Positions 1-6,512 are shown, numbered from the stretch's first letter. The stretch is DNA of 9,483 nt from Oscillospiraceae bacterium (GCA_020025715.1 JAHHRQ010000072.1:1-9483), one strand, 5' to 3'. Numbers and translations are program-made. Notes: generated from the sequence alone by a model not told the origin.

Positions 1-80
1 ACACCCAGAAGATTTGCCATTTCTTCCTGAGTGAGTTCTTTCTTCTTGCGGTATTTTCTGATTACTTCTCCTATCATCAT
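1..80 (-). CDS. XRE-family helix-turn-helix regulator, N-terminal fragment
   Basis: Only the first 26 codons are inside the window; the gene continues leftward past position 1. The translation begins MMIGEVIRKYRKKKELTQEE and goes on MANLLGV. This is the usual opening of a Cro/C1-type (XRE) DNA-binding domain: a first helix rich in Arg and Lys, then the 'LTQEEMANLLGV' helix that starts the helix-turn-helix. The start at 80 is preferred over the ATG at 77 because AAGGTGA lies 6 bases upstream of it. Such proteins are usually cytoplasmic repressors or activators, but the effector domain and target are out of view, so a specific role cannot be given. It is transcribed in the same direction as alr, but a terminator at 197-231 separates the two, so it is probably its own unit. 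Confidence 0.8.
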   Translation of the reverse strand, partial: MMIGEVIRKYRKKKELTQEEMANLLG

Positions 81-120
81 ATTAAATCACCTTTTTAAAA
101 ATCTCAGGGCCCTTGCAGAA

Positions 121-148
121 ATTATATTAACATGAGCGGTTTGGAAAA
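121..148 (-). promoter_or_regulatory. Putative promoter of the XRE regulator
   Basis: On the minus strand there is a perfect TATAAT at 126-121. A poor -35 candidate, TTTTCC (148-143), lies 16 bases upstream of it. Transcription would start near position 114, leaving a leader of about 35 bases before the ATG at 80. The weak -35 fits a promoter that needs help or is regulated. Confidence 0.5.
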
Positions 149-157
149 GATAGTGAA

Positions 158-173
158 TATCCGTTAACTGATA
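158..173. promoter_or_regulatory. Candidate operator: 16-bp dyad centred on GTTAAC
   Basis: The sequence TATCCGTTAACTGATA is a 16-bp near-perfect dyad: TATC, one base, GTTAAC, one base, GATA. Only the two single spacer positions break the symmetry. It sits roughly 50 bp upstream of the inferred start of the XRE gene and just after the alr terminator. Its size and symmetry suit a dimeric helix-turn-helix protein, possibly the neighbouring regulator itself. That link is inference from position only, and no second copy was noticed in this window. Confidence 0.35.
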
Positions 174-196
174 CTTAAAAAAATTAACCTGCGTTC

Positions 197-231
197 AAAA
201 AAGCTGCTTTGCCAACCGGCAAAGCAGCTTT
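197..231 (-). terminator. Rho-independent terminator after alr
   Basis: A perfect 14-bp stem (200-213 paired with 218-231) encloses a 4-base loop. On the minus strand it runs directly into a T tract ending at 197. It begins five bases beyond the alr stop codon, so it ends the lipoprotein-alr transcript. No T tract follows on the plus strand, so it acts in one direction only. Confidence 0.9.
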
Positions 232-235
232 AAAA

Positions 236-1366
236 TCAGTCTTTATATACTCTGGGGACACGTTTTGAAACGGCACATAAAAGCTCGTAGGGGATAGTTC
301 CGGCGGCATCGGAAATGTTGTAAATACTGTTATTTTCTCCGAAAATTTCCACTTCACTTCCCACATCCACCTGAGGCAGATCACTCAGATCAATCATGCA
401 CATGTCCATGCAGATACTTCCTCTCTGGGGAGCAAAGCCGCCGGAAACGGCGTAAGAGCATTTGTTGGAGCTTATTCTGGGCAGACCGTCTGCATAACCG
501 ATAGCCAGCACACCAATGCGCTCCTTTTTGTCGGTAACGTAGCGGCGGCCGTAGCTTACGGAAGTGCCGGGCTCATAAATCTTAATGGTGCTGACGGTTG
601 TAACAAGGCGCATACAGGGTTTTAAACCAAGCTTGCCCTTAGAGTCACCGTAGCCGTAGAGCAAAAGTCCGGGGCGCACCATATCCAGAGCCATTTCCGG
701 ATAATTTAAGGTTGCACCGCTGTTTGCACAGTGGCGTATTTCAAAATGAATATCGCCTTTTTTACCTAAATCCTCAATAAAGCTTGTGAAAAGCTTAAAC
801 TGTTCTCTGGTGTATTCCTCATTTTCCTCGCCCTCTTCGTCGGAAACGGCGAAGTGAGTGTAAATTCCCTCGTGAATAAGACCGGGCAGACGGCAGGCGG
901 AAATTACATTTTTAAGCCCCTCTTCATAGTGATCACCGGAGCAGAGAAAACCGAGACGGGACATGCCGGTATCGAGCTTAATATGAATTTTAAGCTCTTT
1001 TCCCAGCTTTGATGCAGCCGCAGAATATTCTTCTGCCTTTGCAAGACAGGAAATGGTCTGGCTTATGTTGTTGTCAATCAGGGTTTCGGTGTATTTGGGA
1101 GGGGTGTGACCCAAAATCAGAATAGGCATGGTAATGCCGCCCTGACGCAGCTCCATAGCCTCATCAAGACATGAAACCGCCAGATAGTCGGCCCCCGCCT
1201 CCTGAAGCATCATGGATACAGGCAGAGCACCGTGACCGTAGGCATCAGCCTTGACAACGCCCAGAAAACGGCAGCCATGAGGCAGAGTAGCTCTTATGGC
1301 ATCATAATTGCTTTTTATATTTTTGAGGCTGATTTCAGCCCATGTTCTCTTTTGAAGATCGTCCAT
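236..1366 (-). CDS. alr: Alanine racemase (PLP-dependent)
   Basis: Converts L-alanine to D-alanine in the cytoplasm for peptidoglycan precursors. The protein has 376 residues, normal for the fold-type III family (N-terminal TIM barrel, C-terminal beta domain). The PLP-binding lysine is K39 in VVKADAYGHG. The other family signatures are present: DTGMSRLGF, RPGLLLYGYG, SYGRRY (with the tyrosine expected to be the second catalytic base), IGYADG and SICMDMCMIDL. The start at 1366 is supported by AAAGGAG, which overlaps the last codons of the upstream lipoprotein gene. The gap between the two genes is 6 bases, so they are almost certainly co-transcribed and may be translationally coupled. A terminator follows immediately. 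In sporulating Clostridia some alr copies have spore-related roles; whether this is the housekeeping or a spore-associated copy cannot be told from sequence alone. Confidence 0.96.
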   Translation of the reverse strand: MDDLQKRTWAEISLKNIKSNYDAIRATLPHGCRFLGVVKADAYGHGALPVSMMLQEAGADYLAVSCLDEAMELRQGGITMPILILGHTPPKYTETLIDNNISQTISCLAKAEEYSAAASKLGKELKIHIKLDTGMSRLGFLCSGDHYEEGLKNVISACRLPGLIHEGIYTHFAVSDEEGEENEEYTREQFKLFTSFIEDLGKKGDIHFEIRHCANSGATLNYPEMALDMVRPGLLLYGYGDSKGKLGLKPCMRLVTTVSTIKIYEPGTSVSYGRRYVTDKKERIGVLAIGYADGLPRISSNKCSYAVSGGFAPQRGSICMDMCMIDLSDLPQVDVGSEVEIFGENNSIYNISDAAGTIPYELLCAVSKRVPRVYKD

Positions 1367-1372
1367 TTATTT

Positions 1373-1927
1373 TTACTCCTTTGTCCAGTTTTCAATTTGA
1401 CAAAAAACTTTAACCTGTCCTTCACTTATAAGCTCTGCTTTCTGAGGAATCATGTTTAGAGAATTGAACCATACCCTGACAGTAAGGTGCTCGTCACAGC
1501 TCAGCTCATAAACAACAGAATTGTCCTCCTCCCACCAGCTCTCAATGTGACCGCTTTTAAGAGCCTGAGTGAGAGAGGGGAGAGCAGTCATGGGGCTTAG
1601 ACCGTACTTGTCCAGATCGCCGGTATCAATAATAATCTCTCCGTACTCCAGTGCAGAGCTTCCGGGCTTAACATGTCCAGTAACACCGGAAATTGAATCC
1701 GGCTTTAAAACCTTCACCTCAGCACCCTCAGACCCCTCAGAATAACTGAGAATGAAATCCACGCTTCTGTCCTCGTACTCACAGCGCAGCTGAGAGGTAA
1801 AGGACAGGGAAGTGCTGCCGGCAAGCTCAGTAGAAAATTGTTCAAAGCGCTCTGCCTGAGCCCTGCCGCCGCAAGATGAAAGCAGCAGACAGAAAATCAG
1901 AACCAGAGGCAGGCATAGTCTTTTCAT
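1373..1927 (-). CDS. Small secreted lipoprotein, possible GerS-like protein
   Basis: A 184-residue protein with a lipoprotein signal peptide: MKR, a hydrophobic core (about residues 4-16) and a lipobox LSSC with the lipidated cysteine at C19. The mature part has alternating hydrophobic and polar residues suggesting beta strands, then a segment around LSPMTALPSLTQALKSG, broadly like LolA/LolB-type half-barrel carriers. A TTG at 1939 would extend the frame, but it overlaps the ribosome binding site GGAGG, which lies 5 bases before the ATG at 1927, so 1927 is chosen. The gene is 6 bases upstream of alr. In C. difficile the lipoprotein gene gerS, needed for cortex lysis during germination through its partner CwlD, stands directly upstream of alr2. 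That synteny plus size and lipobox make a GerS-like role plausible, but I cannot show homology by eye; a generic envelope lipoprotein is the alternative. Confidence 0.8.
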   Translation of the reverse strand: MKRLCLPLVLIFCLLLSSCGGRAQAERFEQFSTELAGSTSLSFTSQLRCEYEDRSVDFILSYSEGSEGAEVKVLKPDSISGVTGHVKPGSSALEYGEIIIDTGDLDKYGLSPMTALPSLTQALKSGHIESWWEEDNSVVYELSCDEHLTVRVWFNSLNMIPQKAELISEGQVKVFCQIENWTKE

Positions 1928-1972
1928 AGCGCCCTCCAAATTAAGTTTGCTAAAGTCTATGCAACGAGTTTA

Positions 1973-2001
1973 ATTATAATCACCTTTAAGCCATTAGTCA
2001 A
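1973..2001 (-). promoter_or_regulatory. Promoter of the lipoprotein-alr operon
   Basis: On the minus strand, TTGACT (2001-1996), a 17-base spacer and a perfect TATAAT (1978-1973) form a near-consensus vegetative promoter. Transcription would begin near 1966, about 40 bases before the lipoprotein ATG. The strong sigma-A look argues that this alr transcript is made in growing cells, whatever other control exists; no sporulation-type promoter was recognised. Confidence 0.75.
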
Positions 2002-2047
2002 ATGCTGATTTTGTAGCAAATTCCAAAGTTTCTCTTGAAAATTTGGT

Positions 2048-2053
2048 TATAAT
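2048..2053 (+). promoter_or_regulatory. Putative -10 box of the pheST promoter
   Basis: A perfect TATAAT lies just upstream of the T-box leader and would start transcription near 2060. No convincing -35 box stands 16-18 bases upstream (the sequence there is AT-rich). An alternative arrangement is TTGAAA at 2035-2040 with TAAACT at 2058-2063, spaced by 17. Either gives a transcript that begins just before stem I of the T-box. The divergent lipoprotein-alr promoter is about 50 bp away. Confidence 0.55.
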
Positions 2054-2066
2054 GTGCTAAACTTGA

Positions 2067-2284
2067 AAACGCTATGAACGGGAATATAGTATTGAGACAG
2101 CTTTCAGAGAATAAGGGTCATCGGCTGTGAGCCCTTTGAGCTGCAGATGCTTAGTTCGCCCGGGAGCTCCGGCCAATCACCGGCGTCAGAGCGCGTTAAG
2201 CTCCTTAAGTGCGGCGAGAGCCGAATTTGGGTGGTACCGCGGAAGCTATGCTTTCGTCCCTTTGGAGGGACGGAGGCTTTTTTT
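2067..2284 (+). promoter_or_regulatory. T-box riboswitch, tRNA-Phe responsive, controlling pheST
   Basis: T-box leaders sense uncharged tRNA and allow read-through when the cognate amino acid is scarce. The conserved T-box sequence GGGTGGTACCGCG is at 2229-2241. Its TGGT (2232-2235) would pair with the ACCA end of tRNA, fitting discriminator A of tRNA-Phe. Stem I can be drawn from CGGG/CCCG (2079-2082/2159-2162), CAGCT/AGCTG (2098-2102/2139-2143) and AGGG/CCCT (2114-2117/2132-2135). The internal loop carries AGTA (2088-2091) on one side and TTC (2155-2157), the likely Phe specifier codon, on the other. A short hairpin with a GAGA tetraloop (2212-2223) precedes the T-box. The terminator at 2250-2284 competes with the antiterminator. 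The T-box identity is sure; the specifier assignment and exact 5' end are inferred. Confidence 0.93.
2250..2284 (+). terminator. T-box regulated terminator of the pheST leader
   Basis: A 12-bp stem (2250-2261 with 2266-2277, including two G·U pairs) with loop TTGG is followed by seven T residues (2278-2284). The CCC in its 5' arm (2258-2260) is also able to pair with GGG at 2229-2231 in the T-box, giving the mutually exclusive antiterminator. It lies 23 bases upstream of the pheS start. Confidence 0.9.
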
Positions 2285-2307
2285 ATTTTCAGGATAAGGA
2301 GAAAATT

Positions 2308-3333
2308 ATGAAAGAACTTATGCAGAGCCTTAGAGAAAGCTCAATTAAGGCTATTTTGGAATGCGAAAGTGCTGAATTGCTGGAACAGCTCAGAGTTAAA
2401 TATCTGGGTAAAAAGGGTGAACTCACCGGTATTCTGCGCCAGATGGGTAAACTCTCCGCAGAGGAGCGCCCCGCAATGGGTCAGCTTGCAAACAAGCTGA
2501 GAGCCGATATAGAGGAAGCTATCGATAAGAGAAAGAGCGAGATCAGCGCCCTGATGCTTGAGAAAAAGCTGGAGGATGAGGCTCTTGACGTCACTATGCC
2601 GGGAGAGAAAGCCGCTCTCGGTCACAAGCACCCCATGTATAATGTTCTCGATCAGATTAAGGATATATTTATAGGAATGGGCTTTGAGATTGTTGACGGT
2701 CCTGAGGTTGAGCAGGCTGATTACAACTTCTCCAAGCTTAACATTGAAGAAGGCCACCCCTCCAGAGAGTGGACCGATACCTTCTACTTTACCCCTGACA
2801 GCAATATTCTTCTCCGTACTCAGACCTCTCCCATGCAGATTCATGCAATGGAGACCAGAGAGCTGCCTATCCGTATAATCGCACCCGGCAGAGTTTACCG
2901 TAAGGATGAGGTTGACGCAACCCACTCTCCCATGTTCCACCAGATAGAGGGTATGGTTATTGATAAGGGCGTTACCATGTCCGACCTTAAGGCAACTTTG
3001 AACTTGGTTGTTGAAAAGATTTACGGAAAGGGCACCGTTACCCGTTTCCGTCCTCATCATTTCCCCTTCACCGAGCCCAGCTGCGAGATGGACATTCAGT
3101 GCCACAAGTGCGGCGGTAAGGGCTGCCCCACCTGCAAGGGCGAGGGCTGGATTGAGGTTCTCGGTGCAGGTATGGTTCACCCCAAGGTTCTGGCCGGCTG
3201 CGGAATTGACCCGGATGTATATTCCGGCTGGGCATTCGGTATGGGCCTTGAGCGTCTGGCTCTGGGTGAATACAAGATTACAGATATGCGCCTGATATTC
3301 GAAAACGACGTCAGGTTCCTTGAGCAGTTCTAA
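2308..3333 (+). CDS. pheS: Phenylalanine--tRNA ligase alpha subunit
   Basis: Catalytic subunit of the cytoplasmic alpha2beta2 enzyme that charges tRNA-Phe. The protein has 341 residues, the usual length. An N-terminal helical, charged region (about 1-90, expected tRNA-binding coiled coil) precedes the class II catalytic core. Motif 2 is at about 192-215 (APGRVYRKD to HSPMFHQIEG), with RFRPHHFPFTEPS after it. Motif 3, GMGLERLALG, has its arginine at R316. A CX2CX4CX2C cluster (C265, C268, C273, C276) sits before GWIEVLGAGMVHP, as in many bacterial PheS proteins, and may bind a metal. The frame is open further upstream to 2209 through the T-box, but the ATG at 2308 has AAGGAG 6 bases before it and lies after the terminator, so it is the real start. 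pheT follows after 12 bases; expression is controlled by the T-box. Confidence 0.97.
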   Translation: MKELMQSLRESSIKAILECESAELLEQLRVKYLGKKGELTGILRQMGKLSAEERPAMGQLANKLRADIEEAIDKRKSEISALMLEKKLEDEALDVTMPGEKAALGHKHPMYNVLDQIKDIFIGMGFEIVDGPEVEQADYNFSKLNIEEGHPSREWTDTFYFTPDSNILLRTQTSPMQIHAMETRELPIRIIAPGRVYRKDEVDATHSPMFHQIEGMVIDKGVTMSDLKATLNLVVEKIYGKGTVTRFRPHHFPFTEPSCEMDIQCHKCGGKGCPTCKGEGWIEVLGAGMVHPKVLAGCGIDPDVYSGWAFGMGLERLALGEYKITDMRLIFENDVRFLEQF

Positions 3334-3345
3334 GGAGGCAGTTAA

Positions 3346-6039
3346 ATGAAATTATCAAGAAAATGGCTGAACGAGTTTGTTGATTTAAGCCTTGATGAAT
3401 ATAACGACAGAGACTTTGCCGAGGCAATGACCATTTCCGGCTCCAAGGTTGAAGTAACCGAGGACCTGAGCGAGAGTATGAAGAATGTTAAGGTGGGAAA
3501 AATTCTCACTCTTGAAAAGCACCCCGATTCCGACCATATGCTGGTTCTGACTCTGGATGTGGGCGAGGATGAGCCTGTACAGATATGCACCGGCGCATGG
3601 AACGTCCATGTAGGCGACCTTGTTCCCGCAGCTCTCCACAAATCTCTGCTCCCCGGCGGAATTAAAATCACCTCCGGCAAGCTCCGCGGCGTTAAGTCCG
3701 AGGGTATGCTCTGCTCCATAAAGGAACTGGACATCACCGAGCATGACTATGATTATGCAGCAATCAAGCCCGCTGCAATTCTGGGCGACTACAAGGCTAT
3801 TGACCCTGCAAAGCCCTCTATCCCTGCTGATATTAAGGCCGGCGACAAAATCTTTGGTTCTGTTGTTGCAGCAGAGGTTGAGAAGGTTGAAAACGCCGGA
3901 ATGAAGCTGTGGAAATGCACCCTTAATATGGGAGACAGCAGCGCAGAAACCGTTTCCGACTGCCAGAATATCCACGAAGGCAATCTGGTAGCTTACGATA
4001 CAAAGAAAGATAACATCTGCTCTCTTGAGGACCTCCACGCAAAGCAGGAGGAGTTCCCCCACTGCATTGCAGACGGTATTTTCGTTCTCCACGAGGATGT
4101 AAAGCCCGGTGATGACATTGCCGAGATGCTGGGCCGTGACGACCATGTTGTTGAGTACGAGATTACACCCAACCGTCCCGACTGCCTCAGCGTTTTAGGT
4201 CTTGCCCTTGAAGCTGCATGCACCTTCAACAAGGAGCTTAAGCTGCACGAGCCTGTTGTAAAGGGCGGCGCCGGCGGCAATGTAAACGACATGGCTAAGG
4301 TTTACATTGAAAACCCCGAGCTGTGCAAGCGTTACAGCGCCAGAATGGTAAAGAATGTTAAAATCGGCCCCTCTCCTGCATGGATGCGTGAGCGCCTCCG
4401 TAATTCAGGTGTACGGCCTATAAATAACATTGTTGATATTACAAACTATGTAATGCTGGAGTACGGCCAGCCTATGCACGCCTTTGATTTCTCCTGCGTT
4501 GAGGGCGGAGAAATTCACGTCCGCTGTGCAAAGGAAGGCGAGGTCATCAGAACTCTTGACGGAAATGAGAGAGCTCTCAGCACCTCCATGCTCTGCATCT
4601 GCGACAAGAATAAGCCTGTTGGCGTTGCCGGTGTAATGGGCGGCGAGAACAGCGAAATCGTCGGCGATACCGCTATGGTTCTCTTTGAAAGCGCAAACTT
4701 TAACGGCACTTCTATCAGGAGAACCGCTAATGCTCTGGGTATGCGTACTGACGCTTCTTCCCGCTTTGAGAAGGGACTTGACGCTGAGAATACTATGAGA
4801 GCACTTCAGCGCGCATGTGAGCTTATTGAGCTTCTGGGCGCAGGCGAAGTTGTTGACGGTGTTATTGATGTTTACCCCGAAGGCTTCAACCAGACTGTTG
4901 TTAAGCTGGAGCCTAAGAAAATAAATGCTCTGCTTGGTACCGATATTGACGAGGAGACTATGCGTAAAATTCTCCTGGATCTGCGCTTTGAGCTGGACGG
5001 AGATAATATCCTTGTTCCTTCATGGCGTTCCGACGTTGAGCATTACTCCGACATTGCAGAGGAAGTAGCAAGATTCTACGGCTACAACGAAATCCCCACC
5101 CGCTTCACCGGTGCAATTTCCACCTGCGGCGGTTTCAGTCCTATCCAGAGCTGTGAGAGAAGAGTGGGCGAGATCTGCCGCAGCATGGGTCTTGACGAGA
5201 TTATAACCTACTCCTTCATAAGCCCCAGCTACTATGACAATATCCGTATGCCCAAGGATTCTCCCCTGAGAGACAGCCTGCGCATACTCAATCCTCTGGG
5301 CGAAGATACTTCCATAATGAGAACTACTGTTCTGCCCTCCATGCTGGAAATCCTCACCAGAAACTACAACTTCCGCAACAAGTCCGCAGCTCTCTACGAG
5401 ATAGGCAAGATTTATCTCAAGCGTCCTGACGGTCTTGCAGACGAACCCAAGGTAGTTTCCATCGGTGCTTACGGCCCCAACATGAACTTCTTTGTTATTA
5501 AGGGCTGGATTGAGGAGCTGCTGGGCGGTATATGCGACGGCAGACTTCACTTTGAAGCTGAGAAGGAAAATCCCTCCTATCACCCCGGCCGCTGCGCTAA
5601 GGTATGGGTTGGCGATAAGTATATCGGCGTATTCGGTCAGATTCATCCCGCAGTTGCAGAAAACTACGGTGTAGACGCAGAGCTTTACTGCGCTGAGCTG
5701 AGCTTTGACGCAATGTTTGAGGTTAAGGGTGCAATTCCCGTATACAAGGCTCTGCCACGCTTCCCCTCTGTTACCAGAGACATCGCTGTTGTATGCGATA
5801 AGGAAGTTCCCGCAGGCGATATGATAGACTGCATCATGGCTGATTCCGGCTCTTACCTTAAGGACTGCACCGTTTTTGACGTTTACACCGGACATCATGT
5901 AGCCGAGGGTAAAAAGTCTGTTGCATTCTCTCTGACTATGCGCGCAGACGACCAGACCCTTACCGACGAACACGCCGAGGAGACTGTAAAGAAAGCTCTC
6001 AGCACACTTAAAGAGCATTTCAATGCGGAAATCAGATAA
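3346..6039 (+). CDS. pheT: Phenylalanine--tRNA ligase beta subunit, enlarged
   Basis: Beta subunit, which provides tRNA binding and editing of mischarged Tyr-tRNA-Phe. Domains in order: N-terminal segment; EMAP/OB-fold tRNA-binding domain (about 46-130, with VGKILTLEKHPDSDHM and LRGVKSEGMLCS); an extra segment (about 135-240); ITPNRPDC (273-280) leading into the B3/B4 editing domain (VRPINNIVDITNYVMLEYGQ); B5 (about 520-590); a catalytic-like core (about 595-710); and a C-terminal FDX-ACB anticodon-binding domain (about 803-897). At 897 residues it is some 100 longer than the typical 790-810. The extra segment resembles a degenerate repeat of the tRNA-binding domain (see findings). The reading frame is intact, with no codon-use break visible. 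AAGGAGG overlaps the pheS stop and lies 7 bases before this ATG, so the two genes form one operon and are probably translationally coupled. Confidence 0.97.
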   Translation: MKLSRKWLNEFVDLSLDEYNDRDFAEAMTISGSKVEVTEDLSESMKNVKVGKILTLEKHPDSDHMLVLTLDVGEDEPVQICTGAWNVHVGDLVPAALHKSLLPGGIKITSGKLRGVKSEGMLCSIKELDITEHDYDYAAIKPAAILGDYKAIDPAKPSIPADIKAGDKIFGSVVAAEVEKVENAGMKLWKCTLNMGDSSAETVSDCQNIHEGNLVAYDTKKDNICSLEDLHAKQEEFPHCIADGIFVLHEDVKPGDDIAEMLGRDDHVVEYEITPNRPDCLSVLGLALEAACTFNKELKLHEPVVKGGAGGNVNDMAKVYIENPELCKRYSARMVKNVKIGPSPAWMRERLRNSGVRPINNIVDITNYVMLEYGQPMHAFDFSCVEGGEIHVRCAKEGEVIRTLDGNERALSTSMLCICDKNKPVGVAGVMGGENSEIVGDTAMVLFESANFNGTSIRRTANALGMRTDASSRFEKGLDAENTMRALQRACELIELLGAGEVVDGVIDVYPEGFNQTVVKLEPKKINALLGTDIDEETMRKILLDLRFELDGDNILVPSWRSDVEHYSDIAEEVARFYGYNEIPTRFTGAISTCGGFSPIQSCERRVGEICRSMGLDEIITYSFISPSYYDNIRMPKDSPLRDSLRILNPLGEDTSIMRTTVLPSMLEILTRNYNFRNKSAALYEIGKIYLKRPDGLADEPKVVSIGAYGPNMNFFVIKGWIEELLGGICDGRLHFEAEKENPSYHPGRCAKVWVGDKYIGVFGQIHPAVAENYGVDAELYCAELSFDAMFEVKGAIPVYKALPRFPSVTRDIAVVCDKEVPAGDMIDCIMADSGSYLKDCTVFDVYTGHHVAEGKKSVAFSLTMRADDQTLTDEHAEETVKKALSTLKEHFNAEIR

Positions 6040-6098
6040 AGTCGATTAAATTATAATTCTTAAGAAAAATTTATAAATTTATAAAGAATTTCGACTTT
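6038..6098 (+). repeat. AT-rich inverted repeat between pheT and ireB
   Basis: AAAGTCGA (6038-6045, overlapping the pheT stop) pairs with TCGACTTT (6091-6098). Inside it, AATTCTT (6055-6061) pairs with AAGAATT (6084-6090), leaving a one-sided 9-base bulge. Within the loop is a perfect 14-bp palindrome AAATTTATAAATTT (6067-6080). It is not a classical terminator, because only three T residues follow the outer arm. Its right arm overlaps the -35 box of the ireB promoter (6096-6101), so it could be a transcript-end hairpin for pheST, an operator for ireB, or both. Confidence 0.5.
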
Positions 6099-6123
6099 AC
6101 ATGAGCGTTTTATCTGGTATAAT
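6096..6123 (+). promoter_or_regulatory. Promoter of ireB
   Basis: TTTACA (6096-6101), a 16-base spacer and a perfect TATAAT (6118-6123), with a TG one base upstream of the -10 (extended -10). This is a strong vegetative promoter. Transcription would begin near 6130, giving a leader of about 25 bases. Confidence 0.8.
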
Positions 6124-6153
6124 ATGTATAAATAACAAAAGGGAGGGGACATC

Positions 6154-6396
6154 ATGGAAGATGTAACAAGAAAATTCACAGCGCTTGACAGCAGGGCCGA
6201 GATGAGAGAGATTCTTTCCTCCGTGTATAACTCCCTCATGGTTAAGGGCTACAACCCAATAAACCAGATAGTGGGCTATATACTCTCCGAGGACCCTACT
6301 TATATTACTAACTATAATAATGCTCGCACGCTCATAACCCGTCTTGACAGAGATGAGCTGCTGCAGGAGCTTCTTAAATCCTATCTGGATAAATAA
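6154..6396 (+). CDS. ireB: IreB-family regulatory protein (UPF0297)
   Basis: An 80-residue soluble protein with the family's hallmark core: KGYNPINQIVGYILSEDPTYIT, then NNARTLITRLDRDELLQELL, at essentially full length (family about 80-90). In Enterococcus faecalis, IreB is a small dimeric target of the PASTA kinase IreK and phosphatase IreP. It dampens cephalosporin resistance and is phosphorylated on N-terminal threonines. Here the N-terminus is MEDVTRKFTAL, so candidate sites are T5 and T9; which, if any, is used is not known. In many Firmicutes this gene (yrzL in Bacillus) lies between alaS and ruvX; here it stands alone with its own promoter and terminator. The start is fixed by GGGAGGGG, 5 bases before the ATG. 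Family assignment is firm; the pathway role is inferred from the enterococcal protein. Confidence 0.93.
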   Translation: MEDVTRKFTALDSRAEMREILSSVYNSLMVKGYNPINQIVGYILSEDPTYITNYNNARTLITRLDRDELLQELLKSYLDK

Positions 6397-6410
6397 AGCG
6401 TAATGAGTTT

Positions 6411-6442
6411 ATAACCACCGGCTGAGCCGGTGGTTATTTTTT
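6411..6442 (+). terminator. Rho-independent terminator after ireB
   Basis: A 12-bp perfect stem (6411-6422 with 6426-6437) with a 3-base TGA loop is followed by T residues through 6442. It starts 14 bases after the ireB stop and isolates ireB from the glycosylase gene. Confidence 0.92.
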
Positions 6443-6482
6443 ATAGCAATGCTCCATGCAAAACGGAAAAAATTCTCCCTCC

Positions 6483-6512
6483 TTGAAAAAATAAGCTGCG
6501 ATGTGATAAAAT
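6483..6512 (+). promoter_or_regulatory. Putative promoter of the Ogg glycosylase gene
   Basis: TTGAAA (6483-6488) and TAAAAT (6507-6512) are spaced by 18 bases, with a TG at 6504-6505 giving an extended -10. The expected start is near 6519, very close to the ribosome binding site at 6527. The upstream terminator makes an independent promoter necessary. Confidence 0.6.

Noticed and set aside
1928..1939. TTG start at 1939 for the lipoprotein gene.
   Set aside because: The extra codons contain the GGAGG ribosome binding site of the ATG at 1927, and the shorter form gives a normal lipoprotein signal peptide.
2209..2307. In-frame extension of pheS upstream through the leader.
   Set aside because: It would be translated from the T-box and terminator RNA. 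The ATG at 2308 has a good ribosome binding site and gives the standard PheS length.
3760..4068. The PheT insert as an intein, frameshift or mobile insertion.
   Set aside because: The frame is intact, there are no intein splice-junction motifs or direct repeats, codon use is like the rest of pheT, and the segment resembles the neighbouring domain.
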